This document shows positions 1-8,527 of a stretch of DNA of 26,640 nt, in pieces. The translations under genes and the position numbers were made by a program. Each line of letters begins with the position of its first letter. Positions within the stretch are counted from its first letter, which is position 1. Source of the DNA: JBDTVS01 sp040007095 (lineage in GTDB: Bacteria > Acidobacteriota > Vicinamibacteria > Vicinamibacterales > CAVVIG01); assembly GCA_040007095.1 (NCBI GenBank), contig JBDTVS010000050.1, positions 1-26,640 on the forward strand. The letters are read 5' to 3'. Under the pieces are notes generated by a model. That model ran no database searches. It saw only the letters and a program-made list of their open reading frames with translations, and was not told where the DNA came from.

Positions 1-3000
1 TTTGAACCTCGTGCACTTCAGCGGCGGGGAGGATCGCGCGCACTTCGCTCAGGTAGTGATTCGCGATGGTTTCCACCTCGAGGTGGAGGGCCGGCCGGCC
101 GTCCAGCCCTTGATGTTCCAATGCAAAGAGCGGTCGTTCCGGTCCGAAATGCGCAGGGAGGTGCACATTGCTCGAATCGCCGTGAACCCAGAAAAACGGC
201 AGCTTCTTCCCGCTGGTCTGGATGGGAAGCAACGAGGGCCATTCTGCGTCCCTGCGGGTACTCAGTAGGTTGCACAACTCTGCGATGGTGGGTGACTGGA
301 ACAAGACGGCCACCGGCAAGGCGATGGCGAAGCTCCGCTCGATTCGTGCGATCAATTGAACCGCCAGCAGCGAGTGCCCGCCAAGGTCGAAGAAGCTCTC
401 GTGGACGCCGACGTGCCTGACCCCGAGCAGTTCCTCCCAGATACCCGCGACGCGCTCTTCGAGCGGTGTGCGAGGAGGCGCAGCCTCGGTCCGGCGCACG
501 CCCTCCTCGTGATTCAGGTCCGGCAGCCGCGCTTCGTCCACTTTTCCATTGGCGGTGAGGGGCAGGGCATCCATCATCACGAATGCTGACGGCACCATGT
601 AGTCCGGCAGCTTGTCGCGCATGAAGCCGCGCAACGCGTCGGTCGACGGCTGGGAGGCGGTCGACGGAACGACGTAAGCGACCAGGGCGCTTTCGATCTG
701 CCCTCGCCGACGGGTGACGACCACGCAGTGGCCGATCTCCGGGTGCTGCGCGAGGATGGCCTCCACTTCTTGAAGCTCGATGCGAAAGCCGCGAATCTTC
801 ACCTGACGGTCGATCCGGCCGACGAAGTCGATGCGGCCGTCGGGCAAATACCTGACTGAATCGCCGGTCTTGTAGACCCGCGCCGCGGGATCGTCGCTGA
901 ACGGATCGCGGATGAATTTCTCGGCGGTCAGCTCCGGGCGGTGCAGATATTCCCTCGCCAGCCCGTCTCCGGCGAGGTGCAGCTCGCCGACGACGCCGAC
1001 GGGCACCGGTTGGCGCGCCCGGTCGAGCACGTACGCCCGGGTGTTGGCAATCGGCCTGCCGATCGGCACCGAGGTCGCCGCCGGGGACACGCTCTCGATC
1101 CGATGAGTCGTTGCGAATGTCGTGCTCTCGGTCGGTCCGTACGCGTTCAGCAGATACTTTGGCGGGCCGTAATCGAGGAGCGTCCGGACCCACTTCGGCT
1201 CGCAGGCCTCGCCTCCAACGAGCAGATACCTCAGCGACTGAAACGCGGTCGGCTCTTCGCTCACCATCTGGTTGAACAGCGCCGCGGTGAGGAACATCAC
1301 GCTGATTTCCAGCTCCTGAATCGCTCGGGCGAAATCCCGTGGCGACAGCAGAATTGATTGGGAAATACCGATCAGGCGTGCGCCGTGGAGCAAGGCACCC
1401 CAGATTTCAAACGTCGCGGCATCGAATGACGGGTTGGACACCTGGGCGACGCGATCGGCGGGACCGAGCTCCACGTAGTTCGTATCGATCACCAGCCGGA
1501 CCACGGCCCGGTGCGGGATCGCGACCCCTTTCGGCTGTCCAGTCGATCCCGACGTGTAGGTCACGTAGGCAAGATGTGTCGCCGTGGCGCCGCTGGCCGG
1601 ACCGTCGCGACGGGGCTGCCACTCGGGCACAGCGGCATCCAGGCTGAGGATTCGTGCCTCGATCACCGGCAGCGCCGCCGTCAACGACTCCTCTGTCAGC
1701 AGGACCGGCACGTTCGCATCGTGCAGCATGAACGCGAGTCGTTCGCCAGGACACGCCGGATCCAAAGGCAGGTAGGCCCCACCGGCTTTCAGGATCGCCA
1801 GCAGGGCGACGACCATCTCGACAGACCGCTCGAGCAGGACACCGACCAGGACATCGGGCGCCACGCCGAGCGTCGCGAGGTAGTGCGCCAATCCGTTGGC
1901 GCGTTGGTTCAGTTGCCGATACGTCAGGTGGGTGTCGCCGTACGAGACCGCCACCGTGTCGGGTGTGGCTTCGGCTCGAGCCTCGAAGAGCTCGTGGATG
2001 CACGCGTCGCGCGGATAGGCCGTGTCGGTCTGATTCCACTCGACGAGAATCTTCCGACGCTCCTCTTTCGTGAGCACCGGCAATTCCGACAGACGCTGAT
2101 CCGGGTTGACGGCGATCCCGCCGAGCATCGTCCGGAAGTGGTCGGCCATGCGCGCGATGGTGGCGGCGTCGAACAGCGCGGTGTTGTAGAAGAATTCGCC
2201 TCGCAGGCCCGCTTCGATCTCGGTCAGGTGAAGCTCGAGATCGAAGCGCGTCACCGGCCTCGCCGTCTTGAGCCTGGTGACCGAAAGGGGTCCGGGCGCC
2301 GACGACGAATGCGGGACGTTCTGGAAGGCGAAGACAATCTGAAACAGAGGGTTGCGGCTCGGATCGCGGTGAGGATGCAGATCCTCGACCAGCTTTTCGA
2401 AGGGCACCTCCTGGTTGGCGAACGCGCCGAGCGCAACTGTGCGGACGCGGCCGATCAGCTCGCGAAAAGTCGGGTCCCCCGAGGTGTCGGTCCGGAGCAC
2501 CAGCATGTTGACGAAAAAGCCGATCAGTGGCTCGAGCTCCGTGCGAGTTCGGCCGGCCGTCGGAGATGCCACGACCAGGTCGTCCTGGGCGGTGTAGCGA
2601 TGGAGCAGCGCCTGGAACGCCGCCAGCAACGTCATGAAGAGTGTCACCCGCTCATGCCGGCTGAGGGATTTCAGCACCTCGACGAGCGCGGACGGCAGAT
2701 GCAGCTGATGGTGCGCACCGGCGAACGTCTGGGTCGAAGGCCGCGGGCGATCGGTCGGCAGGTCGACGGTTGGCAGATCGCGTAGCTGTTCGCGCCAGTA
2801 GCCGAGCTGAGCCTCCAGCCGGCCGCCCTGAAACCGGCGCTGCTGCCAATCGGCGTAGTCCGAGTACTGGATCGGCAATTCCGGAAGAGGAGAACCCAGA
2901 CCTGCCGCGAAGGCTTCGTAGAGTGCCCACAGTTCCCGGTACAGCAGATCGGCCGACCATCCATCGAACACGATGTGATGGACGGTCAGCAACAGCAGGT

Positions 3001-3505
3001 GCGCCTCGGGTTCGAGCTGGACGAGCGTCGCGCGCCAGATTGGGCCGGCCACGAGATCGAACGGAAGTTGACCTTCCTCGGCCATCAGTCTGGAGGACTC
3101 TGCATCCTTCTGTTCCTGGGATCTCCCCGTCAGATTGACCTGCGTGGCGGCGACGGGGCCGGCGGGATGAACGATCTGCACCGGGGTCTCGCCGTCGGTG
3201 ACAAACGTGGTGCGCAGCGTCTCGTGACGTCGGGAGATCTCCGTCAAGCTGCGATCCAGCGTCAGCGGGTCGAGCGGTCCGTCGATGCGGAGCGCCCTGG
3301 CGGTGTTGTAGGCGGAGTTTCCCGGCTCCCACTGGTTCAGAAACCACAATCGCAGCTGCCCAAACGACAGCGGCGGCATGCCGCTGCCGGACCGCGGCTG
3401 GATCGGTCCGGTTTCGGGGCGGTCTCCCTGTGTCTGCCATTGGCTTTCAAGCAGCGCGCGCCTGGCAGGAGAGAGTGCGTCGATCTTGGACTGGAGATCT
3501 TTCAT
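1..3505 (-). CDS. Nonribosomal peptide synthetase, C-A-T-TE module (partial, runs off left edge)
   Basis: The frame is open without a stop from the ATG at 3505-3503 to the left edge, 1168 visible residues. Domains in order: a condensation domain with HHIVFDG (176-182); an adenylation domain with YTSGSTGQPKG (650-660), NAYGPTE (787-793), YKTGD (878-882) and NGK (986-988); a carrier domain with LGGHSL, phosphopantetheine Ser1045; and the start of a type I thioesterase (from about 1101, FFWVHGD). The catalytic thioesterase Ser must lie beyond the window. Aligned by eye to GrsA, the specificity residues read D-A-F-F-L-G-A-T-F-K, close to codes for branched aliphatic Ile/Val. It lies 133 bp downstream of the loading ligase on the same strand and should accept its acyl group, giving an N-acyl amino acid or short lipopeptide. 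The start has only a weak Shine-Dalgarno (GGTG). The domain order is solid; the substrate is a prediction. Confidence 0.95.
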   Translation of the reverse strand, partial: MKDLQSKIDALSPARRALLESQWQTQGDRPETGPIQPRSGSGMPPLSFGQLRLWFLNQWEPGNSAYNTARALRIDGPLDPLTLDRSLTEISRRHETLRTTFVTDGETPVQIVHPAGPVAATQVNLTGRSQEQKDAESSRLMAEEGQLPFDLVAGPIWRATLVQLEPEAHLLLLTVHHIVFDGWSADLLYRELWALYEAFAAGLGSPLPELPIQYSDYADWQQRRFQGGRLEAQLGYWREQLRDLPTVDLPTDRPRPSTQTFAGAHHQLHLPSALVEVLKSLSRHERVTLFMTLLAAFQALLHRYTAQDDLVVASPTAGRTRTELEPLIGFFVNMLVLRTDTSGDPTFRELIGRVRTVALGAFANQEVPFEKLVEDLHPHRDPSRNPLFQIVFAFQNVPHSSSAPGPLSVTRLKTARPVTRFDLELHLTEIEAGLRGEFFYNTALFDAATIARMADHFRTMLGGIAVNPDQRLSELPVLTKEERRKILVEWNQTDTAYPRDACIHELFEARAEATPDTVAVSYGDTHLTYRQLNQRANGLAHYLATLGVAPDVLVGVLLERSVEMVVALLAILKAGGAYLPLDPACPGERLAFMLHDANVPVLLTEESLTAALPVIEARILSLDAAVPEWQPRRDGPASGATATHLAYVTYTSGSTGQPKGVAIPHRAVVRLVIDTNYVELGPADRVAQVSNPSFDAATFEIWGALLHGARLIGISQSILLSPRDFARAIQELEISVMFLTAALFNQMVSEEPTAFQSLRYLLVGGEACEPKWVRTLLDYGPPKYLLNAYGPTESTTFATTHRIESVSPAATSVPIGRPIANTRAYVLDRARQPVPVGVVGELHLAGDGLAREYLHRPELTAEKFIRDPFSDDPAARVYKTGDSVRYLPDGRIDFVGRIDRQVKIRGFRIELQEVEAILAQHPEIGHCVVVTRRRGQIESALVAYVVPSTASQPSTDALRGFMRDKLPDYMVPSAFVMMDALPLTANGKVDEARLPDLNHEEGVRRTEAAPPRTPLEERVAGIWEELLGVRHVGVHESFFDLGGHSLLAVQLIARIERSFAIALPVAVLFQSPTIAELCNLLSTRRDAEWPSLLPIQTSGKKLPFFWVHGDSSNVHLPAHFGPERPLFALEHQGLDGRPALHLEVETIANHYLSEVRAILPAAEVHEVQ

Positions 3506-3638
3506 GTCACCACGGTCCCGGGCGAAGTGTATGCGGATCGACGCGGACGTTGATGCAGAGCCTCCGCGGCCAGCACACTGCCGGTGCGCTGTCGCGCGGG
3601 AGTTAAAAGGCCTGCGGTCTCGCTCGGTTCGGGCTGAG

Positions 3639-5516
3639 TCACGCGTCCTGACCGGCGGCATGCTGCAGGAGCCGCCTCGCGTCTTCTTGCGACAATCCCT
3701 GCAACTGCGTGGCGATCGACGCGAGGTCCCGATCCTGCTGCATGCGTGCCAGTTCGGCCGCCAGAGACGCGGGCGTTGGATGACGAAACATTGATGTTGG
3801 CGGGATGTCGAGTGTGAGTGACTCCCCCAGACGGGCAATGACCTGCATCGCCTGGATGGAGTCGCCGCCCAGTGCAAAAAAATTGTCGTGTCGCCCGGCT
3901 CGGCTCACCTGGAGGACCTGCGCGAAAAGGGTGCTCGACAAATGCTCGAGTTCGCTGGCAGGAGGCTCGTACCCCTGGTCCAGTTCCTGCGCGAGCCGAA
4001 GGGCGAGGTCCATTCTCTGCAGCTTGCCCGTTGGCCCCTTGGGAATCGCCTGGACGACCACCACGCGGGAGGGCACCTTGAAGTCCGGGAGATGCTGGAA
4101 CGCGAAGTTGCGCACGCCGACTTCCGTCAGCGTCTTGCCGTCCCGCGGTACCACGGCGGCGGCGATGCTTTCGCCCAGCGTAGGGTGCGCCACGCCAAAC
4201 GCCGCCGCCTCCCGCACGTCAGGGTGCCGCAGCAGCACGTCGTCGATCTCGCGTGGCGAGACTTTTTCACCCCCGCGGTTGATGATCTCCTTGAGACGGC
4301 CTGTCAGCACCAGATAGCCCTCGCTGTCGAGCCTGCCCTGGTCGCCCGTTCGGCACCAGCCGTCCGTGAACGTGAGGGCGTTGGTGATCGGATCGGTCTC
4401 GTAGCCCCGTGTGACGTTCGGTCCTCGAATCACCACTTCCCCGGTGTCGCCGATCGGCAGCAACGCACCCTGTTCGTCCCTGATCGTCACTTCGCAACCA
4501 GTCGGGAGGCCAACGGCGCCCGGTACGCGACTGGCCGGCGGCAAAGGATTGCTCGCAATCTGGTGTGCGGCTTCGGTCATCCCGTACGCTTCGATCACCG
4601 GCACGCCGAACACCGCTTCCAGTTCCGACATCGTCCGCGGCGATAGCGCCGCAGAACACGACCGGATGAAACGGAGACGGCTCGGCACTACGCTCCCCGG
4701 AGATGGAGCGGCGCGGCGAAGGATCTCCTGATGCATCGTCGGCACGGCCGTGAACCAGGTCGGCTGGAAATCGTTCAGCCATTCGAAGAAGGCGGATCCA
4801 TCGAACGCTGGTGCGCAGACCACGCTACCCCCCGCCGCAATGGCGGCAAGCGTCGACGCGACGAGCCCGTGAACATGGAACAGCGGCATCACGTTCAGGC
4901 TTCGGTCCCTGGCAGAGAGTGAGAGGCTGCCGGCGATGTTCGCCGCCGACGCCGACAGGTTGGCGTGCGTGAGCGGCACGATCCTCGGCCGCGACGTCGT
5001 GCCGGACGTGTGGAGTATCAGGGCCACGTCCAGCGGTTCGGCATAGACGCCGTCGTCACGATTCAGGGTGTCGCCGTTGAGGGTGAAGATTCCCGCATCA
5101 TCCTCGCCGACCGGCCACAGATCGATGACGCGGATCCCATGGTCCCTGGCCACATCGCGGGCCGGAGAGTCTACGCCGCCCTGGACGACCAGCGCCTTCG
5201 CGTGGAGTTGGATCAGGTGGAAGCTGAACTGGTCGGCATGGTAAGCGGGATCGAGCGGTGCGCTGACGGCACCGGCCGAGACGCCTAGAAACGCCGCCGC
5301 CATTTCGGGTCCATTCGGGAGGACCATGGCGACGCGATCGCCGCGGCCAATCCCGGCGCTATTGAGCCATGCCACCACGCCTTGCACGTGGTGCCACAGT
5401 CGCTTGTGCGAGAGCGGCGCGCGACGGGCGGCAACAATCGCCGGAGAGTCCGCGAAATGCGTCGTCGCACCTGTTCGAAGGACCTGACCGATCGTATGTT
5501 CCATCCACGGGCTCAC
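3639..5516 (-). CDS. Acyl-CoA-ligase-like adenylation domain fused to a carrier domain (NRPS loading protein)
   Basis: This 625-residue protein probably activates a carboxylic acid as an acyl-adenylate and loads it on its own carrier domain. The adenylation part (about 1-510) has HTSGTTSRPR (169-178), an AYGMTEA block (310-316), TGD (390-392), the hinge-side block GRLKEIINRGGEKVSP (406-421) and the catalytic-lysine motif GPTGKLQ (K498). These resemble the acyl-CoA synthetase/oxalate-CoA ligase branch rather than amino-acid A domains. The carrier domain has ALGGDSI with phosphopantetheine Ser553. The last 30 residues form a charged helix-like tail (LSQEDARRLL) that could dock to the NRPS encoded next on the same strand. 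There is no condensation domain, so it looks like a starter module. The acid it selects cannot be told from the sequence. Confidence 0.93.
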   Translation of the reverse strand: MSPWMEHTIGQVLRTGATTHFADSPAIVAARRAPLSHKRLWHHVQGVVAWLNSAGIGRGDRVAMVLPNGPEMAAAFLGVSAGAVSAPLDPAYHADQFSFHLIQLHAKALVVQGGVDSPARDVARDHGIRVIDLWPVGEDDAGIFTLNGDTLNRDDGVYAEPLDVALILHTSGTTSRPRIVPLTHANLSASAANIAGSLSLSARDRSLNVMPLFHVHGLVASTLAAIAAGGSVVCAPAFDGSAFFEWLNDFQPTWFTAVPTMHQEILRRAAPSPGSVVPSRLRFIRSCSAALSPRTMSELEAVFGVPVIEAYGMTEAAHQIASNPLPPASRVPGAVGLPTGCEVTIRDEQGALLPIGDTGEVVIRGPNVTRGYETDPITNALTFTDGWCRTGDQGRLDSEGYLVLTGRLKEIINRGGEKVSPREIDDVLLRHPDVREAAAFGVAHPTLGESIAAAVVPRDGKTLTEVGVRNFAFQHLPDFKVPSRVVVVQAIPKGPTGKLQRMDLALRLAQELDQGYEPPASELEHLSSTLFAQVLQVSRAGRHDNFFALGGDSIQAMQVIARLGESLTLDIPPTSMFRHPTPASLAAELARMQQDRDLASIATQLQGLSQEDARRLLQHAAGQDA

Positions 5517-5712
5517 TCTGCGCCAAGCCTCTTTTCTCCCTCGAGTGTGGGACGCAGAGGGTCGTACTGCAAATCCCCGGCCTCCTCTGTTCCGCGTGAG
5601 AGGCGCGAAATGTCACCGGGAATGCCAATGGTGCCGAATGCACGCTACAGGATATCCCTTCGCGGAAGACTTTTGTCTGCCTGGAAGCCGCTGTTACACT
5701 CTGGCCCAACGA
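5517..5712. promoter_or_regulatory. Divergent intergenic region with a candidate promoter for the nucleotidase gene
   Basis: This 196-bp gap separates the minus-strand NRPS genes from the plus-strand nucleotidase. On the plus strand TTGTCT (5673-5678) and TACACT (5695-5700) are 16 nt apart, and a TG one base upstream of the latter makes it an extended -10. A transcript starting about 7 nt downstream would begin only a few bases before the ATG at 5713. No Shine-Dalgarno is visible there, so a nearly leaderless message is possible. No clear minus-strand promoter was seen. Confidence 0.4.
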
Positions 5713-7419
5713 ATGTCGATGCGGATCCCGGCCGGCCTGTGGCTCCTGATCGCAGTGCATGTCGCGTGCGCGCCTGCGCGAACGATTCGTCCTGTCGATC
5801 AACTCACGATCCCCGGCTCAGCGTCGTCCCCGATCGTCATTTCAATCATCGGCACCAACGATCTCCATGGCGGCATCCTGCCGCGCGACGGGCGCGGTGG
5901 GTTGGCGCTGCTCGGCGGCTACGTCAACAACCTGCGCGCGGTCCGGGCGCACGATGGCGCGACGCTGCTGATCGACGCCGGTGATATGTTCCAGGGAACG
6001 CTGGAATCAAACCTCGGCGAAGGCGCAACGGTGGTGGCGGCGTACAACGCGTTGGGCTACGCCGCCGCGACGGTCGGCAATCACGAATTCGATTTCGGTC
6101 CTGTCGGTCCCGCCGTCACGCCAGCCAGGCCTGGTGACGATCCGCGGGGCGCGCTGAAGGCCCGTGCCGCCGAAGCGAAGTTCGCGGTGTTGGCGGCCAA
6201 CCTGATCGACGACGCGACGAAGCGGCCGGTCGAGTGGCCGAACGTAAAACCCTCGGTCATCGTCGACGCTGGCGGCATGCGCGTCGGCATCGTCGGCGTG
6301 ATGACGCTGCGCGCGCTGGCGGAAACGATGTCGGGGAATGTGAAAGGCCTGAGCGTGGCGCCGCTCGCGGCCACGATTGCCGCGCAGGCCACGGCGCTTC
6401 GCGCCAAAGGCGCGCACATCGTCGTCGTGACTGCTCATGCCGGGGGGCGTTGCACCTCGTTCGAGGTGCCGACCGACCTGCCATCGTGCGCGGCGGACGC
6501 GGAAATCTTCCAGGTTGCCGACGCTCTTGCCCCGGGGCTGGTCGACGTCATCGTCGCCGGCCATAGCCATGCCGGAATGGCACACTTGAGAAACGGCGTC
6601 GCCATCATCGAGTCGTTCATCGGCGGGCGGACGTTCGGACGAGTGGATCTGACCGCCAATCGCGCCAGCAGGCGCGTCATGAGCAAGAAGATTTTCCCGC
6701 CGCAAGATGTGTTGTCCGCCGGCGATTACGAAGGCCGGCCTGTTGTGCCTGACGCCACGATTGCCGCCGTGATCGAGCCTCAGCTGCAACGCGTGCGCGA
6801 TCTCAAAGCGCGGCCGCTTGGCGTGGTGCTCGACACCGAGATTCCACGGGCGGCGTCGCTCGAATCGCCGCTCGGCAACTTCTTCACCGACGTGCTGCTC
6901 CAGTCCGTACCCGGTGCGGACATCGCGCTCAACAACACCGACGGCGGGCTGCGCGCCGATCTTCCCGCCGGGCCGCTGACGTATGGGCGGCTGTTCGAGG
7001 CGTATCCATTCGACAACCTGATCGTGAGGTTGACGCTCACCGGCGCCGACCTGAAGAAGGCGCTCGCGGGACGAGCGGGCGGCCGCAGCGTGCTCGGGAT
7101 CGCGGGGCTGCACGCGCGCGCCACGTGCGTCGCGGGCGCGCCCCATGTCGATCTGCTGCGTGCCGACGGCCGCACGGTGGGAGACGACGAACGCGTCACG
7201 GTGGTGACGACGGATTTCCTGGCCACGGGAGGCGAAGGCTTGTTCACGTCGATCACGCCGCCCAACGGGCTGGGCGAACAAGACATCGGCCAGCTCGTGC
7301 GTGATGCAGCCGCTCAATGGCTGGAGCGCCGCGGCGGCCATCTCCGCGATCGCGATCTCGTGAATCTCGAGAACCCACGTTGGCTGCTGGGTGGTCCGCC
7401 GCCGTTGCCGTGTCCTTAA
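5713..7419 (+). CDS. 5'-nucleotidase / 2',3'-cyclic phosphodiesterase family lipoprotein
   Basis: This 568-residue protein has the two-domain layout of periplasmic 5'-nucleotidases. The N-terminal metallophosphatase domain shows GTNDLHG (47-53), DAGD (88-91), GNHE (122-125), AHAGG (H242) and GHSHAG (H284, H286), the full set of two-metal ligands. The C-terminal substrate-binding domain has LGNFFTDVLL, NNTDGGLRADLPAG and the 'YPFDN' segment near residue 430. Such enzymes dephosphorylate nucleotides outside the cytoplasm, though UDP-sugars and cyclic nucleotides are also substrates in the family. The frame extends upstream to 5545, but the ATG at 5713 is chosen because it opens directly on a hydrophobic signal ending in HVAC, an imperfect lipobox, so it is probably a lipoprotein. 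The TauD-like gene follows 151 bp downstream. Confidence 0.92.
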   Translation: MSMRIPAGLWLLIAVHVACAPARTIRPVDQLTIPGSASSPIVISIIGTNDLHGGILPRDGRGGLALLGGYVNNLRAVRAHDGATLLIDAGDMFQGTLESNLGEGATVVAAYNALGYAAATVGNHEFDFGPVGPAVTPARPGDDPRGALKARAAEAKFAVLAANLIDDATKRPVEWPNVKPSVIVDAGGMRVGIVGVMTLRALAETMSGNVKGLSVAPLAATIAAQATALRAKGAHIVVVTAHAGGRCTSFEVPTDLPSCAADAEIFQVADALAPGLVDVIVAGHSHAGMAHLRNGVAIIESFIGGRTFGRVDLTANRASRRVMSKKIFPPQDVLSAGDYEGRPVVPDATIAAVIEPQLQRVRDLKARPLGVVLDTEIPRAASLESPLGNFFTDVLLQSVPGADIALNNTDGGLRADLPAGPLTYGRLFEAYPFDNLIVRLTLTGADLKKALAGRAGGRSVLGIAGLHARATCVAGAPHVDLLRADGRTVGDDERVTVVTTDFLATGGEGLFTSITPPNGLGEQDIGQLVRDAAAQWLERRGGHLRDRDLVNLENPRWLLGGPPPLPCP

Positions 7420-7570
7420 ATTAAGAGGATGGGCCGATGGCGGATCGCCCCGCGTGTCGTTCGTCATCGACCACCGCGCCACTTGGCCGACCCGGCAGTC
7501 TTGGCGTAGGCTGGATGGCGAATTCATCTCGATTGATAGAGCGTCGAATGTCGGTGTTCGGAGGTGTCGT

Positions 7571-8470
7571 ATGAACGTTCGTCCGTTCGGCCGGACCAGC
7601 GCGCGAATAATCACACCAGAAGGGCGTGAAGCGCTGACGGATCTACCTGTGCCGGCTGTTCGCAAGTGTTTCACGGAGGCCGGGCTCCTGTTGTTCCGAG
7701 GCTTCCCGGGCGGCGCCGGGCCGTTCAAGGCGTTCGCGGATCTCTTCGTCGGCCGTTATCTGCGCGACCTGGGAGGCTCGAAGTCGATCGACGCTGTGGG
7801 CGACTACATGCAGAGCGTGATGCCCGTCGGCAACGCACAGGACCTGCACTGCGAGTCGGCGCGGGGGCCGAATCCCCCAGACCTGCTGTGGTTCCACTGC
7901 ATCACACCGGCGCGCACGGGCGGTGAGACGACGTTTGCCGACGGGGTTGAGATCTGGACTCAGCTCAGTGCGGCGACACGAAGTCTCTTCTCTTCGAAAC
8001 GGGTGAGCTTCGTCGAGGTATTACCGGACGTGCAATGGCGCGTAGGGCTGCGCCTGCTGTTCTTCGCCGAGCTCGATCACATCAACCTCGCCGGTACCAC
8101 GTTCAAGTTCCTCGGGGACGGCACCATGCGCATGGAGTTCGTGACGTCCGCCGTGCGCCGGACGCGGTGGACCGGCGCAGAATCGTTCACCAACAGCCTG
8201 ACCGGACCCTATCCGGGCCCCGCACGCTTTGAAGACGGCACGGAGATTCCGCAGGCCGTGATGGCGGAGATCAAAGCCGTGCACGCCCGCGTCATCGATC
8301 AGGTGGCCTGGGAAGCCAGCGATCTCCTGATGGTCGACAACTCGCGGTTCATGCATGGGCGCCGTGAGTTTGCCGACCAGCAACGAGAGCATCTCACGTG
8401 CATGGGGATGGCGAATTTCGATGGGGCTGTCCGGGCCGCCGCTGGCGGAATTCAGTGGCGGGTCGGTTGA
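7571..8470 (+). CDS. TauD/TfdA-family Fe(II)/2-oxoglutarate-dependent oxygenase
   Basis: This 299-residue protein should use Fe(II), O2 and 2-oxoglutarate to hydroxylate an unknown substrate. The facial triad is visible as H93-C-E95 in 'DLHCES' and H262 in 'DNSRFMHGRREF', with arginines just after it that would bind 2-oxoglutarate. The proximal acid is Glu rather than the Asp of TauD. Clavaminate synthase and SyrP-like peptide hydroxylases also use H-x-E. 'TPARTGGETTFADG' is the typical family segment between the metal ligands. The start is the ATG after a GGAGGTG Shine-Dalgarno at 7560-7566; the frame extends further upstream but without family similarity. It lies close to the NRPS genes but on the opposite strand, so a tailoring role is plausible and not shown. 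Confidence 0.9.
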   Translation: MNVRPFGRTSARIITPEGREALTDLPVPAVRKCFTEAGLLLFRGFPGGAGPFKAFADLFVGRYLRDLGGSKSIDAVGDYMQSVMPVGNAQDLHCESARGPNPPDLLWFHCITPARTGGETTFADGVEIWTQLSAATRSLFSSKRVSFVEVLPDVQWRVGLRLLFFAELDHINLAGTTFKFLGDGTMRMEFVTSAVRRTRWTGAESFTNSLTGPYPGPARFEDGTEIPQAVMAEIKAVHARVIDQVAWEASDLLMVDNSRFMHGRREFADQQREHLTCMGMANFDGAVRAAAGGIQWRVG

Positions 8471-8527
8471 CACTCTCCGCGACGTCTTCCGGACTGTCGG
8501 CGCTGTGGCCTGCGGTCTGGACGCTTC

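Noticed and set aside
18..1193. Minus-strand Arg-rich frame within the NRPS
   Set aside because: It is a frame-shifted reading of the NRPS. The real frame, open from 3505 to the edge, gives the adenylation, carrier and thioesterase motifs.
6007..7728. Long minus-strand open frame opposite the nucleotidase gene
   Set aside because: Arg/His-rich shadow translation with no family motif; the plus strand has complete metallophosphatase motifs. Long antisense frames are usual at this GC content.
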